Below the pieces are notes generated by a model. The model saw only the letters and a list, made by a program, of their open reading frames with translations, did no database searches and was not told the origin of the DNA. A stretch of DNA of 54,742 nt from Bryobacterales bacterium (GTDB taxonomy: Bacteria > Acidobacteriota > Terriglobia > Bryobacterales > UBA6623). How positions within the stretch are numbered: the stretch's first letter is position 1; the number at the start of each line of letters is the position of its first letter. Below are positions 10,138-19,685 of the stretch, one piece after another. The DNA lies in assembly GCA_028819235.1 (NCBI GenBank), contig JAPPMC010000087.1:1-54742 (forward strand), in the 5' to 3' direction. The position numbers were made by a program, and so were the translations under genes.

Positions 10138-11448
10138 ATGGATCGGATTGTTGACCTGATACGCAGCAAGCGCCGCGGCTCCGAGCTGTCCCTCGCGGAC
10201 TTCGAGCGGCTGATCAACGGCTACACGTTGAATGACATCGCCGATGCCCAGATGGGCGCCCTCCTCATGGCTGGGGTCTGCATCGGCTTTTCCGATCCGG
10301 AGTCCGTGGCGCTGACGACGGCCATGCTCCGATGCGGTGAGCGGCTCGACCTGTCGGAGCTCGACCGTGTCGCGGTGGACTGCTGCTCGACCGGCGGCGT
10401 TGGCGACAAGGTGCCGCTGATCGCGGCCCCGATCGCAGCTGCAACTGGTGTTGCCGTGCCGATGATCGTCGAGCCCAGCGCCGACCATGTCATAGGCACC
10501 CTTGAGAAGCTGCGTTCGATCCCCGGCTTCCGGACGGACCTGAACGTCCCGGAGTTCTCCGAGGTGGTCAGCCGGCACGGGCTCGCGTTCGCGGGGCAGA
10601 GCAACGCGCTCGCGCCCGCGGACAAGAAGCTGTACGAACTGCGGGACGAGACGGCCACTGTGGATTCCCTGCCGCTGATCGCGGCTTCGGCGATGTCCAA
10701 GAAGCTTGCCGAGGACCTAAAGGGGCTGGTCGTCGACGTCAAGATCAGCAAGGGATCGCAGCTGTCCACCCGGACGGACGCGCGCAGGCTAGCGCAGCTG
10801 ATGATTGCCATCGGCCGTCGGCTCGGCGTCAAAGTGCAGGCGCTGCTGACCGATCTGGAGCAGCCGCTGGGCTTCACCGTCGGGAAGGCGCTGGAGATCA
10901 TGGAAGTTGCCCAGACTCTTCAGGGCCAAGGCCCCCCGGATCTCGCCGGCCTGTCGGTGGAGATCGCCGCGCGCATGATCTACCTGGCCGACCCCACGAT
11001 TTCGATCGAGGATGCCCGGGAACGTGCCACCGCCGCCGTGGAGGACGGAACGGCGTTGCAGACGCTGGCGAATGTCATAGGCGCCCAAGGGGGGAACCCG
11101 GAGGTGCTGCAGGACTTTTCCCAATTGCCCAACCCGGCCGGTGCCGTCCCCGTGATGTCGCCCCGCGAGGGCTTCGTCAGCCGCATCAGCGCCGAAGACA
11201 TAGGGCGCGCGGCCGTGATCCTTGGCACCGGAAAGGACGATGCCGATGGAGAGATCGATCCGGCGGTGGGCGTCGTGCTGGAGACGAAGGTGGGTCAGCA
11301 GGTCTTCAACGGCACCCGCCTCTGCGCCCTGTACTACAACGACGATTCCCGCCTGGAGGAAGCCCAAGAGCTTGTGGAGGATGCCTTCCGCATCTCCTCG
11401 CGGCAGCCCCAACCGCGAGAGCTCGTGCTGGACCTGATTCAGGGCTGA
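10138..11448 (+). CDS. Divergent thymidine/pyrimidine-nucleoside phosphorylase
   Basis: Overall match to the thymidine phosphorylase family at the expected length (436 residues): CSTGGVGDKV, LEKLRSIPGF, LAPADKKLYELRDETATVDSLPL, AASAMSKKLAEDLKGLVVDVK, LTDLEQPLGFTVGKALEIMEVAQTL. Compared with E. coli DeoA, the DKHSTGGVGD segment reads DCCSTGGVGD, so the phosphate- and substrate-contact Lys84/His85 pair is replaced by Cys82-Cys83. The SGRGLGHTGGT loop becomes EPSADHVIGT, and the KxGSGAFM loop becomes KISKGSQL. Arg in YELRD and the Ser/Lys of AASAMSKK remain. The fold is clear, but classical phosphorolysis may be altered or lost. It converges on the PQQ dehydrogenase gene with 15 bases between stops. 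Confidence 0.82.
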   Translation: MDRIVDLIRSKRRGSELSLADFERLINGYTLNDIADAQMGALLMAGVCIGFSDPESVALTTAMLRCGERLDLSELDRVAVDCCSTGGVGDKVPLIAAPIAAATGVAVPMIVEPSADHVIGTLEKLRSIPGFRTDLNVPEFSEVVSRHGLAFAGQSNALAPADKKLYELRDETATVDSLPLIAASAMSKKLAEDLKGLVVDVKISKGSQLSTRTDARRLAQLMIAIGRRLGVKVQALLTDLEQPLGFTVGKALEIMEVAQTLQGQGPPDLAGLSVEIAARMIYLADPTISIEDARERATAAVEDGTALQTLANVIGAQGGNPEVLQDFSQLPNPAGAVPVMSPREGFVSRISAEDIGRAAVILGTGKDDADGEIDPAVGVVLETKVGQQVFNGTRLCALYYNDDSRLEEAQELVEDAFRISSRQPQPRELVLDLIQG

Positions 11449-11463
11449 GCCGGCAGCTGATCG

Positions 11464-13062
11464 CTACGGCAGGGCAAACGCGAAGAGCGACCCGCCTGCC
11501 GCAACGGCCACCATCTGTCGGCCCGCTACTTCGTAGGTCATTGGCGAGGCCTGCACGGTGCCCCCGACGTTAATGCGCCACCGCTCCTCGCCGGACCCGG
11601 AGTCGAGGGCCTTGAAGAAACCGTCTGAAGTGCCGGCGAACACCAGCCCTCCCGCCGTGGAGAGCAGCCCGGCCCAAGCAGGGCGGAACAGCTTGTGCTC
11701 CCAGAGCAGCTCCGCGGAGATCGGATCGAAGGCCCGAACTGCTCCCCACCAGTTGTGCATGGTCGGCTCATTGACGAACATGCTCCCCCAGTACCGCGTC
11801 CCGGGACGGTATTCGGTGTCGCCCTTGTAGTACATGCTGCTGCCCTCGCGGCACGAGACGTACAGCATTCCCGTGTCAGGGCTGTAAGCCGGCGACATCC
11901 AGTTCGTGCCGCCGGCCACGGTGGGGAAGACCTCAATGCCCTCGGCGCTGGGCTCCATGCCGGGCCGGCGGATAGGCCGGCCATCTTCGGAGATCCCGAC
12001 AGCCCAGGTCTGCTTCACGAACTGCGTCGCTCTGAGGAATTCGCCGGTCTGCCTGTCGAGCAGGTAGATGAAGCCGTTGCGGTTTGCGGTGACGAGCAGC
12101 TTTCGTTCGACGCCGCGATACTCCTTGTCGAGGAGGACCATCACCTGCGTGGCGTCCCAGTCGTGGACGTCGTGCGGTGTGAACTGGAAATGCCAGCGCC
12201 GCTTGCCGGTGTCGGCTTCCAGCGCCACCACGGAGTCGGAGAACAGGTTGTCCCCGAGGCGCACGTCACCGTTCCAGTCCGGGCCGGGGTTGCCCACGCC
12301 CCAATAGACTAGGTCCAGCTCGGGGTCGTAGCTCGGTGTGATCCAGATCGACGCTCCGCCGGTCTTCCACGAGTCGCCCGCCCAAGTCTCGTGGCCAAAC
12401 TCGCCCGGTCCCGGCACGGTGTAGAAGCGCCAGCGGCGTTCCCCTGTCTCCACGTCGAACGCATCGATGAAGCCGCGAATGCCATACTCTCCTCCCGCCG
12501 TGCCGACCATCACCATGTCCTTGACGACCAACGGCGCGTGTGTGCCGGAATAGCCGAGCGAGTAGTCGATCAGTTCGGTCTCCCAGAGCAGACGGCCGGT
12601 CTTGCTGTCCAGAGCGATGGTGTACGCGTCGAGGGTGGCCATGAACAGCCTGTCGCCCAAGACCGCGAGTCCGCGGTTGACGAGCCCGCAGCAAGCGATC
12701 AGCTTGCTGGGCAGCCGTCTCGAGTAGCGCCACAGGCGGGCCCCCGTCTCTGCGTCCAAGGCGTAGACGTCACCCGGCGGGACCGTGATGTACATGATCC
12801 CCTCGTGCACGAGTGGCGTTACCTCGAACTTCTCGGAGATACGCTCCTGGAATGCCCACTCCAGCCGTAGGGCCTCCACGTTCGACCGGTCGATCTGATC
12901 GAGCAGGCTGTGGCGGTGGCCGGCGTAGCCGCCGTGGTAGTTCAGCCAGTCGGCCCCCACGCGCGGGTCGTCCAGCAGGTCTTGGAGCGTCACCTCCGCG
13001 GGAAGGGCCACCGCGCACAGCAGCACCGGGGCAAGAATCGCTAATGGGGTCCGAAGTCTCAT
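11464..13062 (-). CDS. PQQ-dependent dehydrogenase (quinoprotein), periplasmic
   Basis: Eight-bladed propeller quinoprotein of the alcohol/aldose dehydrogenase superfamily. ATG 13062 is chosen because it overlaps the TGA of the upstream cytochrome gene (ATGA) and starts a signal peptide (PLAILAPVLLCAVALP). Repeating W motifs mark the blades (YALDAETGARLWRY, IALDSKTGRLLWE, AFDVETGERRWRF, ALEADTGKRRWHF, YLLDRQTGEF, AFDPISAELLWEH, ALDSGSGEERWR). An adjacent cysteine pair in LIACCGLVNRG resembles the vicinal disulphide of PQQ alcohol dehydrogenases. HDVHDWDATQ is another conserved family segment. The substrate is unknown. The translationally coupled diheme cytochrome c is the obvious electron acceptor. 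Confidence 0.9.
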   Translation of the reverse strand: MRLRTPLAILAPVLLCAVALPAEVTLQDLLDDPRVGADWLNYHGGYAGHRHSLLDQIDRSNVEALRLEWAFQERISEKFEVTPLVHEGIMYITVPPGDVYALDAETGARLWRYSRRLPSKLIACCGLVNRGLAVLGDRLFMATLDAYTIALDSKTGRLLWETELIDYSLGYSGTHAPLVVKDMVMVGTAGGEYGIRGFIDAFDVETGERRWRFYTVPGPGEFGHETWAGDSWKTGGASIWITPSYDPELDLVYWGVGNPGPDWNGDVRLGDNLFSDSVVALEADTGKRRWHFQFTPHDVHDWDATQVMVLLDKEYRGVERKLLVTANRNGFIYLLDRQTGEFLRATQFVKQTWAVGISEDGRPIRRPGMEPSAEGIEVFPTVAGGTNWMSPAYSPDTGMLYVSCREGSSMYYKGDTEYRPGTRYWGSMFVNEPTMHNWWGAVRAFDPISAELLWEHKLFRPAWAGLLSTAGGLVFAGTSDGFFKALDSGSGEERWRINVGGTVQASPMTYEVAGRQMVAVAAGGSLFAFALP

Positions 13063-13868
13063 TCCGTGCCACCCTCCATGCGGTCCTCCCGCAGCGTGCA
13101 CATGTAGGCAACCAAGTCCTCGATTTGGGCCTCGGTCAGAAGGTTGCCGTACGCCGGCATCAGGGACTCCGTTGGCGTTTCGAGCGACCGCAGTTCACCC
13201 TTGTCGAACCAACGCAGGTCCTCGGCGCGGTCCATGATGTAGATCCGGTAGGAGTTCTCGTTCAGCACTACACCTTCCACGCGCTCGCCCCCGGCCGTCA
13301 CCAACCGCACGGTCCGGTAGCGGTCCGCGACGTCGGCGGCTGGCTCCAGCAACGCACGCCGGATCTGGTCCGCTGTGAACAGCTCGCCCGCGAAGCTCAT
13401 GTCCGGTCCCAACCTCCCGCCGGCCGGTCCGACGGTATGGCAGGCCAGGCAGGATCCTTGGCCCGAGAAGAGGCGCTCGCCGGCGGCGGCGTCCCCCTGG
13501 CCGGCGACGCAGTTGTCGCTGGCCTTCGCGGCGAATGTCCGCACGAACAGCAGGATGCGCCAGATGTCGTCCTCTTCCAGCCAAACCCCCGGCATGTCCG
13601 TCCCTGGGACGCCGGCCTCGATCAGGTCGAACATTTCGGCGTCCGAATCGCCGTGGCGGTAGTTGCGCCTAGCCAACCGGGCGCCTCTGCCCGTGTTTCC
13701 CTCCATGCCGTGGCAGACGCCGCAGTGGATGCGGTACAACCGCCTGCCCTCGGCAAAGTCCTCCGGCGAAGTCATCGGGTTCGTCTCGTGCGTTCGGGCT
13801 TCGGCCAGTACGGCTGGGAGTGCCAGCAGCAGGACGAGATTCAGCAGGTTCCGCATCGCCTTTGGCAA
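13059..13868 (-). CDS. Diheme c-type cytochrome, periplasmic
   Basis: 269-residue exported cytochrome. A signal peptide (NLLNLVLLLALPAVLA) is followed by two haem-binding motifs: CGVCH in the first domain and CLACH in the second. Methionines in GTDMPGVW and ESLMPAYGN are plausible axial ligands. Between them, residues about 190-240 (RTVRLVTAGGERVEGVVLNE, RIYIMDRAEDLRWFDKGELRSLE) resemble the small beta domain often inserted in cytochromes that pair with dehydrogenases. The stop overlaps the ATG of the PQQ dehydrogenase, so the two are co-translated and probably form one electron-transfer chain. An in-frame ATG at 13856 is an alternative start. The gene is divergent from the TldD gene across 79 bases. 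Confidence 0.88.
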   Translation of the reverse strand: MPKAMRNLLNLVLLLALPAVLAEARTHETNPMTSPEDFAEGRRLYRIHCGVCHGMEGNTGRGARLARRNYRHGDSDAEMFDLIEAGVPGTDMPGVWLEEDDIWRILLFVRTFAAKASDNCVAGQGDAAAGERLFSGQGSCLACHTVGPAGGRLGPDMSFAGELFTADQIRRALLEPAADVADRYRTVRLVTAGGERVEGVVLNENSYRIYIMDRAEDLRWFDKGELRSLETPTESLMPAYGNLLTEAQIEDLVAYMCTLREDRMEGGTE

Positions 13869-13947
13869 GAAAGAATATCAGACGCTCGCGGTCGATTCGA
13901 AGTGCGGTCGCGCGCGCCGGGCAAGGAGGCCTAGAATCAACCATGGG

Positions 13948-15690
13948 ATGGGGGACCGAGTGCCGCGAAGAAGTTGGAAGTTGCTGAATGCTGCCTGTGG
14001 GGTACTGGCCGCCGCAACCTTCGCCCATCAGGCTGTCGCGTCCGACGACGTGTTAGATGTGATGCAGGGCGAGATGGACCGCTCCCTGGCGGTCCTCGGC
14101 GGCGAGCCGGTTCCCGTCTACTACTTGAGCTATGAGGTGACGGAGGAGCGCTCTGAGGTCTTGGCCGCCTCTTTCGGGGCCATGATCGCCCGACAGACTT
14201 CAGATCGTCGAATTCTTGATGTGGACCTGCGGGTCGGCAGCTACGACCTGGACAATACGCACCCGCTTAGGGAAGCCCGCTTCGGAGGCGGTCGTCGGTC
14301 TTCGCGCGTTCAGGTCTCGGTGTCGGATCCTGATTCGCTGAGGGCGGCCATTTGGCTGGAAACCGACAGGAACTACAAGAACGCCACCGAGCGGCTGACG
14401 AGGATCAAGACGGATGTCGAGGTCACCGTTCGGGAACAGCAAGAGCACGTGGCGGACTTTTCTGCCGAGCCTCCCGAGCAGGCTTCGGAGCCCTTGGTGG
14501 ACATGGTGCTCGACGACGGTGAGTGGGAGCACCGCCTGAAGGAGTACAGTGCGGCCTTCGCGGACTCGCCGGGTGTCTACTCCGCCACGGCATCCCTGAG
14601 CGTTGCGAGTGTCACACGATGGTACGTGAACAGCGAAGGGGCCCGGATCCGAACGGTGGAGCCGCGGGCCAGGCTGTTCGTGTCGTCCCAGACGAAGGCC
14701 GAGGACGGCATGGAACTGCCGCGCTTCGAATCGTACTTCGCCTTCAGCCCGGAGGGCTTGCCGGGTCACGATGAGGTGCTCGCGGCAGTCCGATCCATGG
14801 TTGGCGACCTGCGCGCGCTGCGAGAGGCGCCGATGGCCGAGCCCTACACGGGCCCGGCGATCCTATCGGGCCGCGCCAGCGGGGTGTTCTTCCACGAGAT
14901 TCTAGGCCACCGGGTCGAGGGCCACCGCCAGCGCAGCGAGCAGGACGCCCAGACCTTCAAGAAGATGCTGGGCGACAACGTGCTTCCGGAGGAGTTCTCG
15001 GTCGTCTTCGACCCGACGGTCAGCCGGGCCGAGTCAACCGACCTCGCGGGGACGTACCGATTCGACAACCAGGGCGTTCGGGCACGGCGAGTTCCCGTGA
15101 TCGAGTCCGGTGTGCTGAAGGGCTTCTTGATGTCCAGAACCCCCATCGAGGGCTTCGCCCGGTCCAACGGCCATGGGCGCAAGCAGCCGGGTCTCGCGCC
15201 GGTCTCGCGCCAGTCGAACCTGTTCGTGGAGGTCCGGAATCCGGCTGGCAGCGACGAGCTGAAGGCTCGGATGATCGGGATGCTCAAGGAGGCGGGCAAG
15301 CCCTACGGGCTGTACTTCGACGATATTCGCGGCGGCTTCACCACAACTCGAAGGGGGACGCCCAACGCATTCAATGTGATGCCGGTCATGGTGTACCGCG
15401 TCTATGTTGACGGCAGGCAGGAGCTCGTGCGCGGGGTGGACCTGATCGGAACGCCGCTGACGACCTTCAGCCAGGTCGCTGCGGCCAGCGACGAGATCGG
15501 CGTCTTCAACGGCATCTGCGGTGCCGAGTCCGGTGGCGTGCCCGTTTCGGCCATTGCGCCGGAGGTCCTGATCTCGCAAATCGAGGTCCAGAAACAGCAG
15601 AAGTCCCAAGATCCGATTCCTGTCCTGCCGGCTCCTCCGGCAACCCGCGGCATCGCCGTCGTGCAGGTTACTTCTCGAGATTCCCCATGA
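13948..15690 (+). CDS. Secreted TldD/PmbA-family metallopeptidase (metal-binding subunit)
   Basis: 580-residue TldD-like protein. It carries the zinc motif HEILGH (His316, Glu317, His321) and a downstream FNGICGAESGGVPVS whose Cys524 matches the third metal ligand of TldD, so it should be the active partner. TldD is normally cytosolic, but this protein begins with a basic stretch and a hydrophobic signal (WKLLNAACGVLAAATFAHQAVAS), implying export. In-frame ATG 13948 is used; GTG 13960 is possible, and a nearby ATG at 13943 is out of frame. The substrate is unknown: bacterial TldD/TldE pairs trim peptides such as microcin B17. The stop overlaps the start of the second TldD-like gene by four bases. 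Confidence 0.85.
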   Translation: MGDRVPRRSWKLLNAACGVLAAATFAHQAVASDDVLDVMQGEMDRSLAVLGGEPVPVYYLSYEVTEERSEVLAASFGAMIARQTSDRRILDVDLRVGSYDLDNTHPLREARFGGGRRSSRVQVSVSDPDSLRAAIWLETDRNYKNATERLTRIKTDVEVTVREQQEHVADFSAEPPEQASEPLVDMVLDDGEWEHRLKEYSAAFADSPGVYSATASLSVASVTRWYVNSEGARIRTVEPRARLFVSSQTKAEDGMELPRFESYFAFSPEGLPGHDEVLAAVRSMVGDLRALREAPMAEPYTGPAILSGRASGVFFHEILGHRVEGHRQRSEQDAQTFKKMLGDNVLPEEFSVVFDPTVSRAESTDLAGTYRFDNQGVRARRVPVIESGVLKGFLMSRTPIEGFARSNGHGRKQPGLAPVSRQSNLFVEVRNPAGSDELKARMIGMLKEAGKPYGLYFDDIRGGFTTTRRGTPNAFNVMPVMVYRVYVDGRQELVRGVDLIGTPLTTFSQVAAASDEIGVFNGICGAESGGVPVSAIAPEVLISQIEVQKQQKSQDPIPVLPAPPATRGIAVVQVTSRDSP

Positions 15691-17444
15691 CCCGCGGGAT
15701 GCTCGGGGCCGGCATGCTGGCGGCCTGCATTTCCTTGGGGACAGCGGACGCGCAGGACGGCACCCTAATGCGCGCAATGCGGGACGAACTCGACCGCACG
15801 ATGGCAGAGCTGAAGCTGCCAGACCTCAAGGGGCCCTATTTCGTTTCGTACACCGTCCGAGAATTGTCCGGAGCTCAGGCGAGCGCTTCTCTCGGCGCCG
15901 CCGCGGGCAGCGGCAAGACATCGGCCCGGCTCTTGTCGGTCGAGCTTCGGGTCGGGGACCCGGAATTGGACAACACGAACTTCTACTCGCGGCAGCCGAT
16001 CCGGAGCGTGGGTGCGATGGGCTACGGGCGCTTCCCGGTCTCGATTCCGCTCGAAGACGAGTATCGCGAGCTGAGGCGCGCGATCTGGTTGGCGACCGAC
16101 GCCGCCTACAAGCAGGCCCTCGGGCAGTTCGCCCGAAAGCAGGCCGCGCTGCAGAACGAGACTCGGGTTGACGAGATTCCGGACTTCAGCCCGTCGGAAC
16201 CGTTTGAGCATCGAGCGGATGGTGACCTTGACCCGGCCAGCGTGGAGCGGGTCGAAGCTCTTGCGCGGAAGGTCTCGGCGGCCTTCAACGGGTTGCCGCA
16301 CGTGTACGCCTCCGAGGTTAGGGTCGACCAGAACGATGAGGTGATCTGGTACGTCAACAGCGAAGGCTCCTGGTACCGGAAGCACGAGCCGCGCGTGTCG
16401 GTCCGCGTCATGGCGGGCACACAGGCCGAGGACGGTACGCCCATTGAGGACACCTTCACCGCTTACGCGCGAACGGTCTCTGGGCTGCCCACCGAGGACC
16501 AGCTGGCCGACCGGGCTAAGGCCTTGGCCGGGCGTCTTGCAGCGCTGAGCGCCGCCGGTTCGCTGGAGCGATACAGCGGCCCGGTCCTGTTCGAGGGTCA
16601 GGCTGCCGCGGCCATGGTGCGACGCGTCTTGGCCCCCAAGTTGGTGGCGGCGAGGGTTCCCGTCGCCGATGACCCGCGGTTCGCCCGAATGGTGCAGCAG
16701 GCTGCCAGCCCGTTCGTTGACAAGCTTGGATCGCGCGTGCTCCCCAGGTTCATGGCGGTCGTGGACGACCCGTCGGCTGTTGCCTATGGGGACGTCCCAC
16801 TTCTTGGGGGCTACCAAGTGGATGACGAAGCGGTCCCCTCCAGGCGGACGGAACTGGTGCGCCGCGGTTTGCTCCGTACGCTGCTCTCCACCCGTACGCC
16901 GGTGCCCGGAGTGCCGACCAGCTCCGGCAGCCGCCGCGGTGGCGGGCCCGCGCCGTCGAACCTCTTCCTCGTTGCGGAGCCTGGACTCACTCCCAAGGAC
17001 CTGCGCGCCGAGCTGCTCAGCCTCGTAGAAGAGCGGGAGCTGGAATTCGGGATTGTCGTGCGGCGCTTTGCGAGCGGAGGGGGCAGGATCGCCCGCGGAC
17101 GGGCCGGCGGGGGACCGTCGGGGGGCGGCGATTCGCGCAGAATCGGGGGAGTAGTGGCTTACAAGGTATTTGCTGACGGAAGCGAGGAGTTGCTCCGCCC
17201 GATGGAGCTGACTGGCTTCAGCGAGACGGACTTCCGTGACATCGTCGCCGCGTCTGCGGACTCAACGGTGCAGACCGGGGTGTTCGTCGACCCTTCCGGT
17301 GCGTTCGACCGATTCGGGGCCCGGCGTCCGGCACTGGTCAGCGTAGTCGTGCCGTCGCTCCTGTTTGAGGACGCGACGATTCGGCGGCCGCCCGGGAACA
17401 TTCCTCGCCCACCGGACGTGCCCCACCCCTTGGCGGTCCACTGA
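15687..17444 (+). CDS. Secreted TldD/PmbA-family protein lacking the zinc motif
   Basis: 585-residue homologue of the upstream gene with the same N-terminal domain (LKGPYFVSYTV, VELRVGDPELDNTNF, LRRAIWLATDAAYKQALGQF) and a signal peptide (GMLGAGMLAACISLGTADA). Where the first protein has HEILGH, this one reads MVRRVLAPKLV, and the terminal Cys ligand region reads STVQTGVFVDPSGA without cysteine, so the metal site is absent. This mirrors TldD/TldE, where an inactive subunit completes a heterodimer. A glycine/arginine-rich insert (FASGGGRIARGRAGGGPSGGG) lies at about residue 460-490, and the C-terminal tail is rich in proline. The four-base overlap with the upstream gene supports co-translation. 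Confidence 0.85.
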   Translation: MTRGMLGAGMLAACISLGTADAQDGTLMRAMRDELDRTMAELKLPDLKGPYFVSYTVRELSGAQASASLGAAAGSGKTSARLLSVELRVGDPELDNTNFYSRQPIRSVGAMGYGRFPVSIPLEDEYRELRRAIWLATDAAYKQALGQFARKQAALQNETRVDEIPDFSPSEPFEHRADGDLDPASVERVEALARKVSAAFNGLPHVYASEVRVDQNDEVIWYVNSEGSWYRKHEPRVSVRVMAGTQAEDGTPIEDTFTAYARTVSGLPTEDQLADRAKALAGRLAALSAAGSLERYSGPVLFEGQAAAAMVRRVLAPKLVAARVPVADDPRFARMVQQAASPFVDKLGSRVLPRFMAVVDDPSAVAYGDVPLLGGYQVDDEAVPSRRTELVRRGLLRTLLSTRTPVPGVPTSSGSRRGGGPAPSNLFLVAEPGLTPKDLRAELLSLVEERELEFGIVVRRFASGGGRIARGRAGGGPSGGGDSRRIGGVVAYKVFADGSEELLRPMELTGFSETDFRDIVAASADSTVQTGVFVDPSGAFDRFGARRPALVSVVVPSLLFEDATIRRPPGNIPRPPDVPHPLAVH

Positions 17445-17475
17445 GGGAAGGGGACCGCGGTATCGACGGCGGAAC

Positions 17476-18420
17476 CTAGCCGAAGGCGTCCCGCAGTATC
17501 TGGTAGCTCTCGACGACGGCTTCCTCGGCCGGCGCGTTGCCCTCCATCTCCAGCGAGACGTAGCCGCGGAACCCAGCATCCTGCAGGATGCCCGCGATCC
17601 GGGGATAGTCCAAGTCAAGCGAGTACCAGACTCCGCCCCCTGGATAGGTCTTGGCCTGGACGATGTTGGCGTGCGGCGCCAGCTTCTCGATCTGCGGGTA
17701 TGGGTCGCCCACATAGTTGCCGGTGTCCATGTTGATCCCAAGCCAAGGACTGGCGACCTCGGAATGGATGCGCAACAGGTTGTCGATGTTGGTGGACAGG
17801 CCCCAGTGGTTCTCGAGTCCCATTACCACCCCAGCCTGCGCCGCGTGGGGAACGCACTCGTTGATTGAGTCGACGCACCATCCGATCGCATCTTCATTGG
17901 TGTAGCCGTCGAGCGCTGGCTCCTCCCCGTTCGATGCCATCAGGGCGTCGAACCCTCGGATCGTACCCCAGCGCCCGGTGTTGAGGCGGATCGCCGGAAT
18001 CCCCATCTGGTGTGCCAGATCGATGCAGTGCTTCGTGTGGTCGATGGCCGCTTGGCGCTTCTCGGCTTCCGGATCGACGAAGTCCTGGTGAATGGACAGC
18101 ATGATCAGGTCCAGGCCCAGGTCCCATGCCCGGCGCTTGAGGTCGTTCATATAGGCCCCGGTCTCGTCCTTCATCTGGCGGTGCAGGATCTCGACGCCTT
18201 CGAAGCCGACTTCCGCGGCGTGGTCGATGACATCCTCGATGGGGTACTTGTCCTGCGTGAAATGCCAGTAGGAGTAGGTCGAGACCCCCAAGCGCACGCC
18301 GCTCGGCGCCGTTTGCTCAGGCGCATTTGCGCTTGGCCCATCGGTCGGGGAACATCCGGCTGCAATTGCGGAGATGCCGCCCGCCTGAAGGATGCGGCGT
18401 CGGGAAAGTAGTGTGCCCAT
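17476..18420 (-). CDS. Tat-exported lipoprotein of the sugar phosphate isomerase/epimerase (AP endonuclease 2) fold
   Basis: 314-residue TIM-barrel protein of the xylose-isomerase-like superfamily. ATG 18420 starts a twin-arginine signal ([10 protein letters not shown]) directly followed by a lipobox (AIAAGC), so the folded protein is probably lipid-anchored outside the cytoplasm. Barrel landmarks are [66 protein letters not shown] and YVSLEMEGN; the Glu, Asp, His and final Glu resemble the metal site of this fold. The reaction is unknown; many such proteins act on inositols or keto-sugars. It lies 68 bases downstream of formaldehyde dehydrogenase on the same strand. Confidence 0.82.
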   Translation of the reverse strand: MGTLLSRRRILQAGGISAIAAGCSPTDGPSANAPEQTAPSGVRLGVSTYSYWHFTQDKYPIEDVIDHAAEVGFEGVEILHRQMKDETGAYMNDLKRRAWDLGLDLIMLSIHQDFVDPEAEKRQAAIDHTKHCIDLAHQMGIPAIRLNTGRWGTIRGFDALMASNGEEPALDGYTNEDAIGWCVDSINECVPHAAQAGVVMGLENHWGLSTNIDNLLRIHSEVASPWLGINMDTGNYVGDPYPQIEKLAPHANIVQAKTYPGGGVWYSLDLDYPRIAGILQDAGFRGYVSLEMEGNAPAEEAVVESYQILRDAFG

Positions 18421-18488
18421 GGGCATTATCGTAATGCAGCGCCGACGGGCGGGCGGCGGAGGCCGCCTGCCCACCCGCCCGGCCGGTC

Positions 18489-19685
18489 CTACGCCGCCGG
18501 AGCCAGCTGTAGGTGGGGATCGATCACAAACTTCGTGGCCGCGCCGCGGTCGAAGTCCACGTAGCCCTGCGGGGCGTCGTCCAGCGAAATGTACTGGACG
18601 TTGCAGGCCTTGGCGGGGCTGGCCTTGCCATACAGGATCGCCTGCATCAGCTGCCGGTGGTAGGTCATGACCGGGCACTGGCCGGTCATGAAGTGGTGCG
18701 ACTTGGCCCACCCGAGGCCAATGCGGATTCCGAGGTTGCCGATCTTGGCGTTCTCGTCGACTCCGCCCGGATCGCCGGTCACATACAGGCCGGGGATGCC
18801 GATTCCGCCCCCTGCGCGGGTGACCTCCATCAACGCGTTGAGCACCGTTGCCGGTCGTTCCACAACGGCCTCCTTGCCGTGCCCGCGCGCTTCGAATCCG
18901 ACGCAGTCCACGCCGCAGTCGACCTCCGGCACTCCGACGATCTGCTCGATCTGCTCTGCAAGCGTGGCGTCGGCGCGCAAATCAACCGTCTCGCATCCGA
19001 AGCTCCTGGCCTGGTCCAGCCGCTCCGGGATCATGTCCCCGACTATCACGCAGGCCGCTCCGAGCAGCTGGCAGCCGTGGGCGCAGGCCAAGCCCACCGG
19101 CCCGGCCCCAGCCACGTAGGCAATCGTGCCCGGCCCGACGCCGGCGGTCACCGCGCCGTGGTACCCCGTGGGAAAGATGTCCGATAACAGGGTCAGGTCG
19201 CCTATCTTCTCCATCGCTTGGTCCCGGTCCGGGAACTTCAGCAGATTGAAGTCGGCGTATGGGACCATGACGTACTCGGCTTGGCCGCCCACCCAGCCGC
19301 CCATGTCGACGTAGCCGTAGGCTGCACCCGGCCGGGCGGGGTTGACGTTGAGGCAGATGCCGGTCTGGCGGGCCTTGCAGTTGCGGCACCGGCCGCAGGC
19401 GATGTTGAACGGCACGGACACCAAGTCGCCTTCGGAGATGAACTCGACGTCGCGGCCGGCCTCGATCACCTCGCCGGTGATCTCGTGTCCGAGGATCAGC
19501 CCCTCAGGGGCAGTCGTGCGGCCGCGCACCATGTGCTGGTCGCTGCCGCAGATGTTGGTGGAAACCACCTTCAGGATGACGCCGTGCTGACACATCCTCG
19601 TGCCCAGCTCCAGCTTGGGGAAGTCGATCGACTGAATCTCGACCACGCCTGGGCGGATGTATGCCACCCCTCGGTTCGATGCCAT
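18489..19685 (-). CDS. fdhA: Glutathione-independent formaldehyde dehydrogenase (zinc-dependent, NAD)
   Basis: 398-residue medium-chain zinc dehydrogenase closely resembling Pseudomonas putida formaldehyde dehydrogenase, which dismutates or oxidises formaldehyde with tightly bound NAD and no thiol cofactor. ATG 19685 has AGGAGG seven bases upstream. Catalytic zinc ligands are Cys46 (NICGSDQH) and His67 (LGHEITGE). The structural-zinc lobe is [15 protein letters not shown]. The NAD-binding loop is [28 protein letters not shown] and [18 protein letters not shown] are also typical of the subfamily. Formaldehyde detoxification is the likely role, possibly linked to one-carbon metabolites. The sugar-isomerase-fold lipoprotein gene follows on the same strand. 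Confidence 0.9.
   Translation of the reverse strand: MASNRGVAYIRPGVVEIQSIDFPKLELGTRMCQHGVILKVVSTNICGSDQHMVRGRTTAPEGLILGHEITGEVIEAGRDVEFISEGDLVSVPFNIACGRCRNCKARQTGICLNVNPARPGAAYGYVDMGGWVGGQAEYVMVPYADFNLLKFPDRDQAMEKIGDLTLLSDIFPTGYHGAVTAGVGPGTIAYVAGAGPVGLACAHGCQLLGAACVIVGDMIPERLDQARSFGCETVDLRADATLAEQIEQIVGVPEVDCGVDCVGFEARGHGKEAVVERPATVLNALMEVTRAGGGIGIPGLYVTGDPGGVDENAKIGNLGIRIGLGWAKSHHFMTGQCPVMTYHRQLMQAILYGKASPAKACNVQYISLDDAPQGYVDFDRGAATKFVIDPHLQLAPAA

Noticed and set aside
8938..10578. 546-residue minus-strand open frame
   Set aside because: Antisense to the VWA, inositol-monophosphatase and thymidine phosphorylase genes; no protein-like features.
12813..13934. 373-residue plus-strand frame over the PQQ dehydrogenase and cytochrome genes
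   Set aside because: Shadow of two clearly real genes on the other strand.
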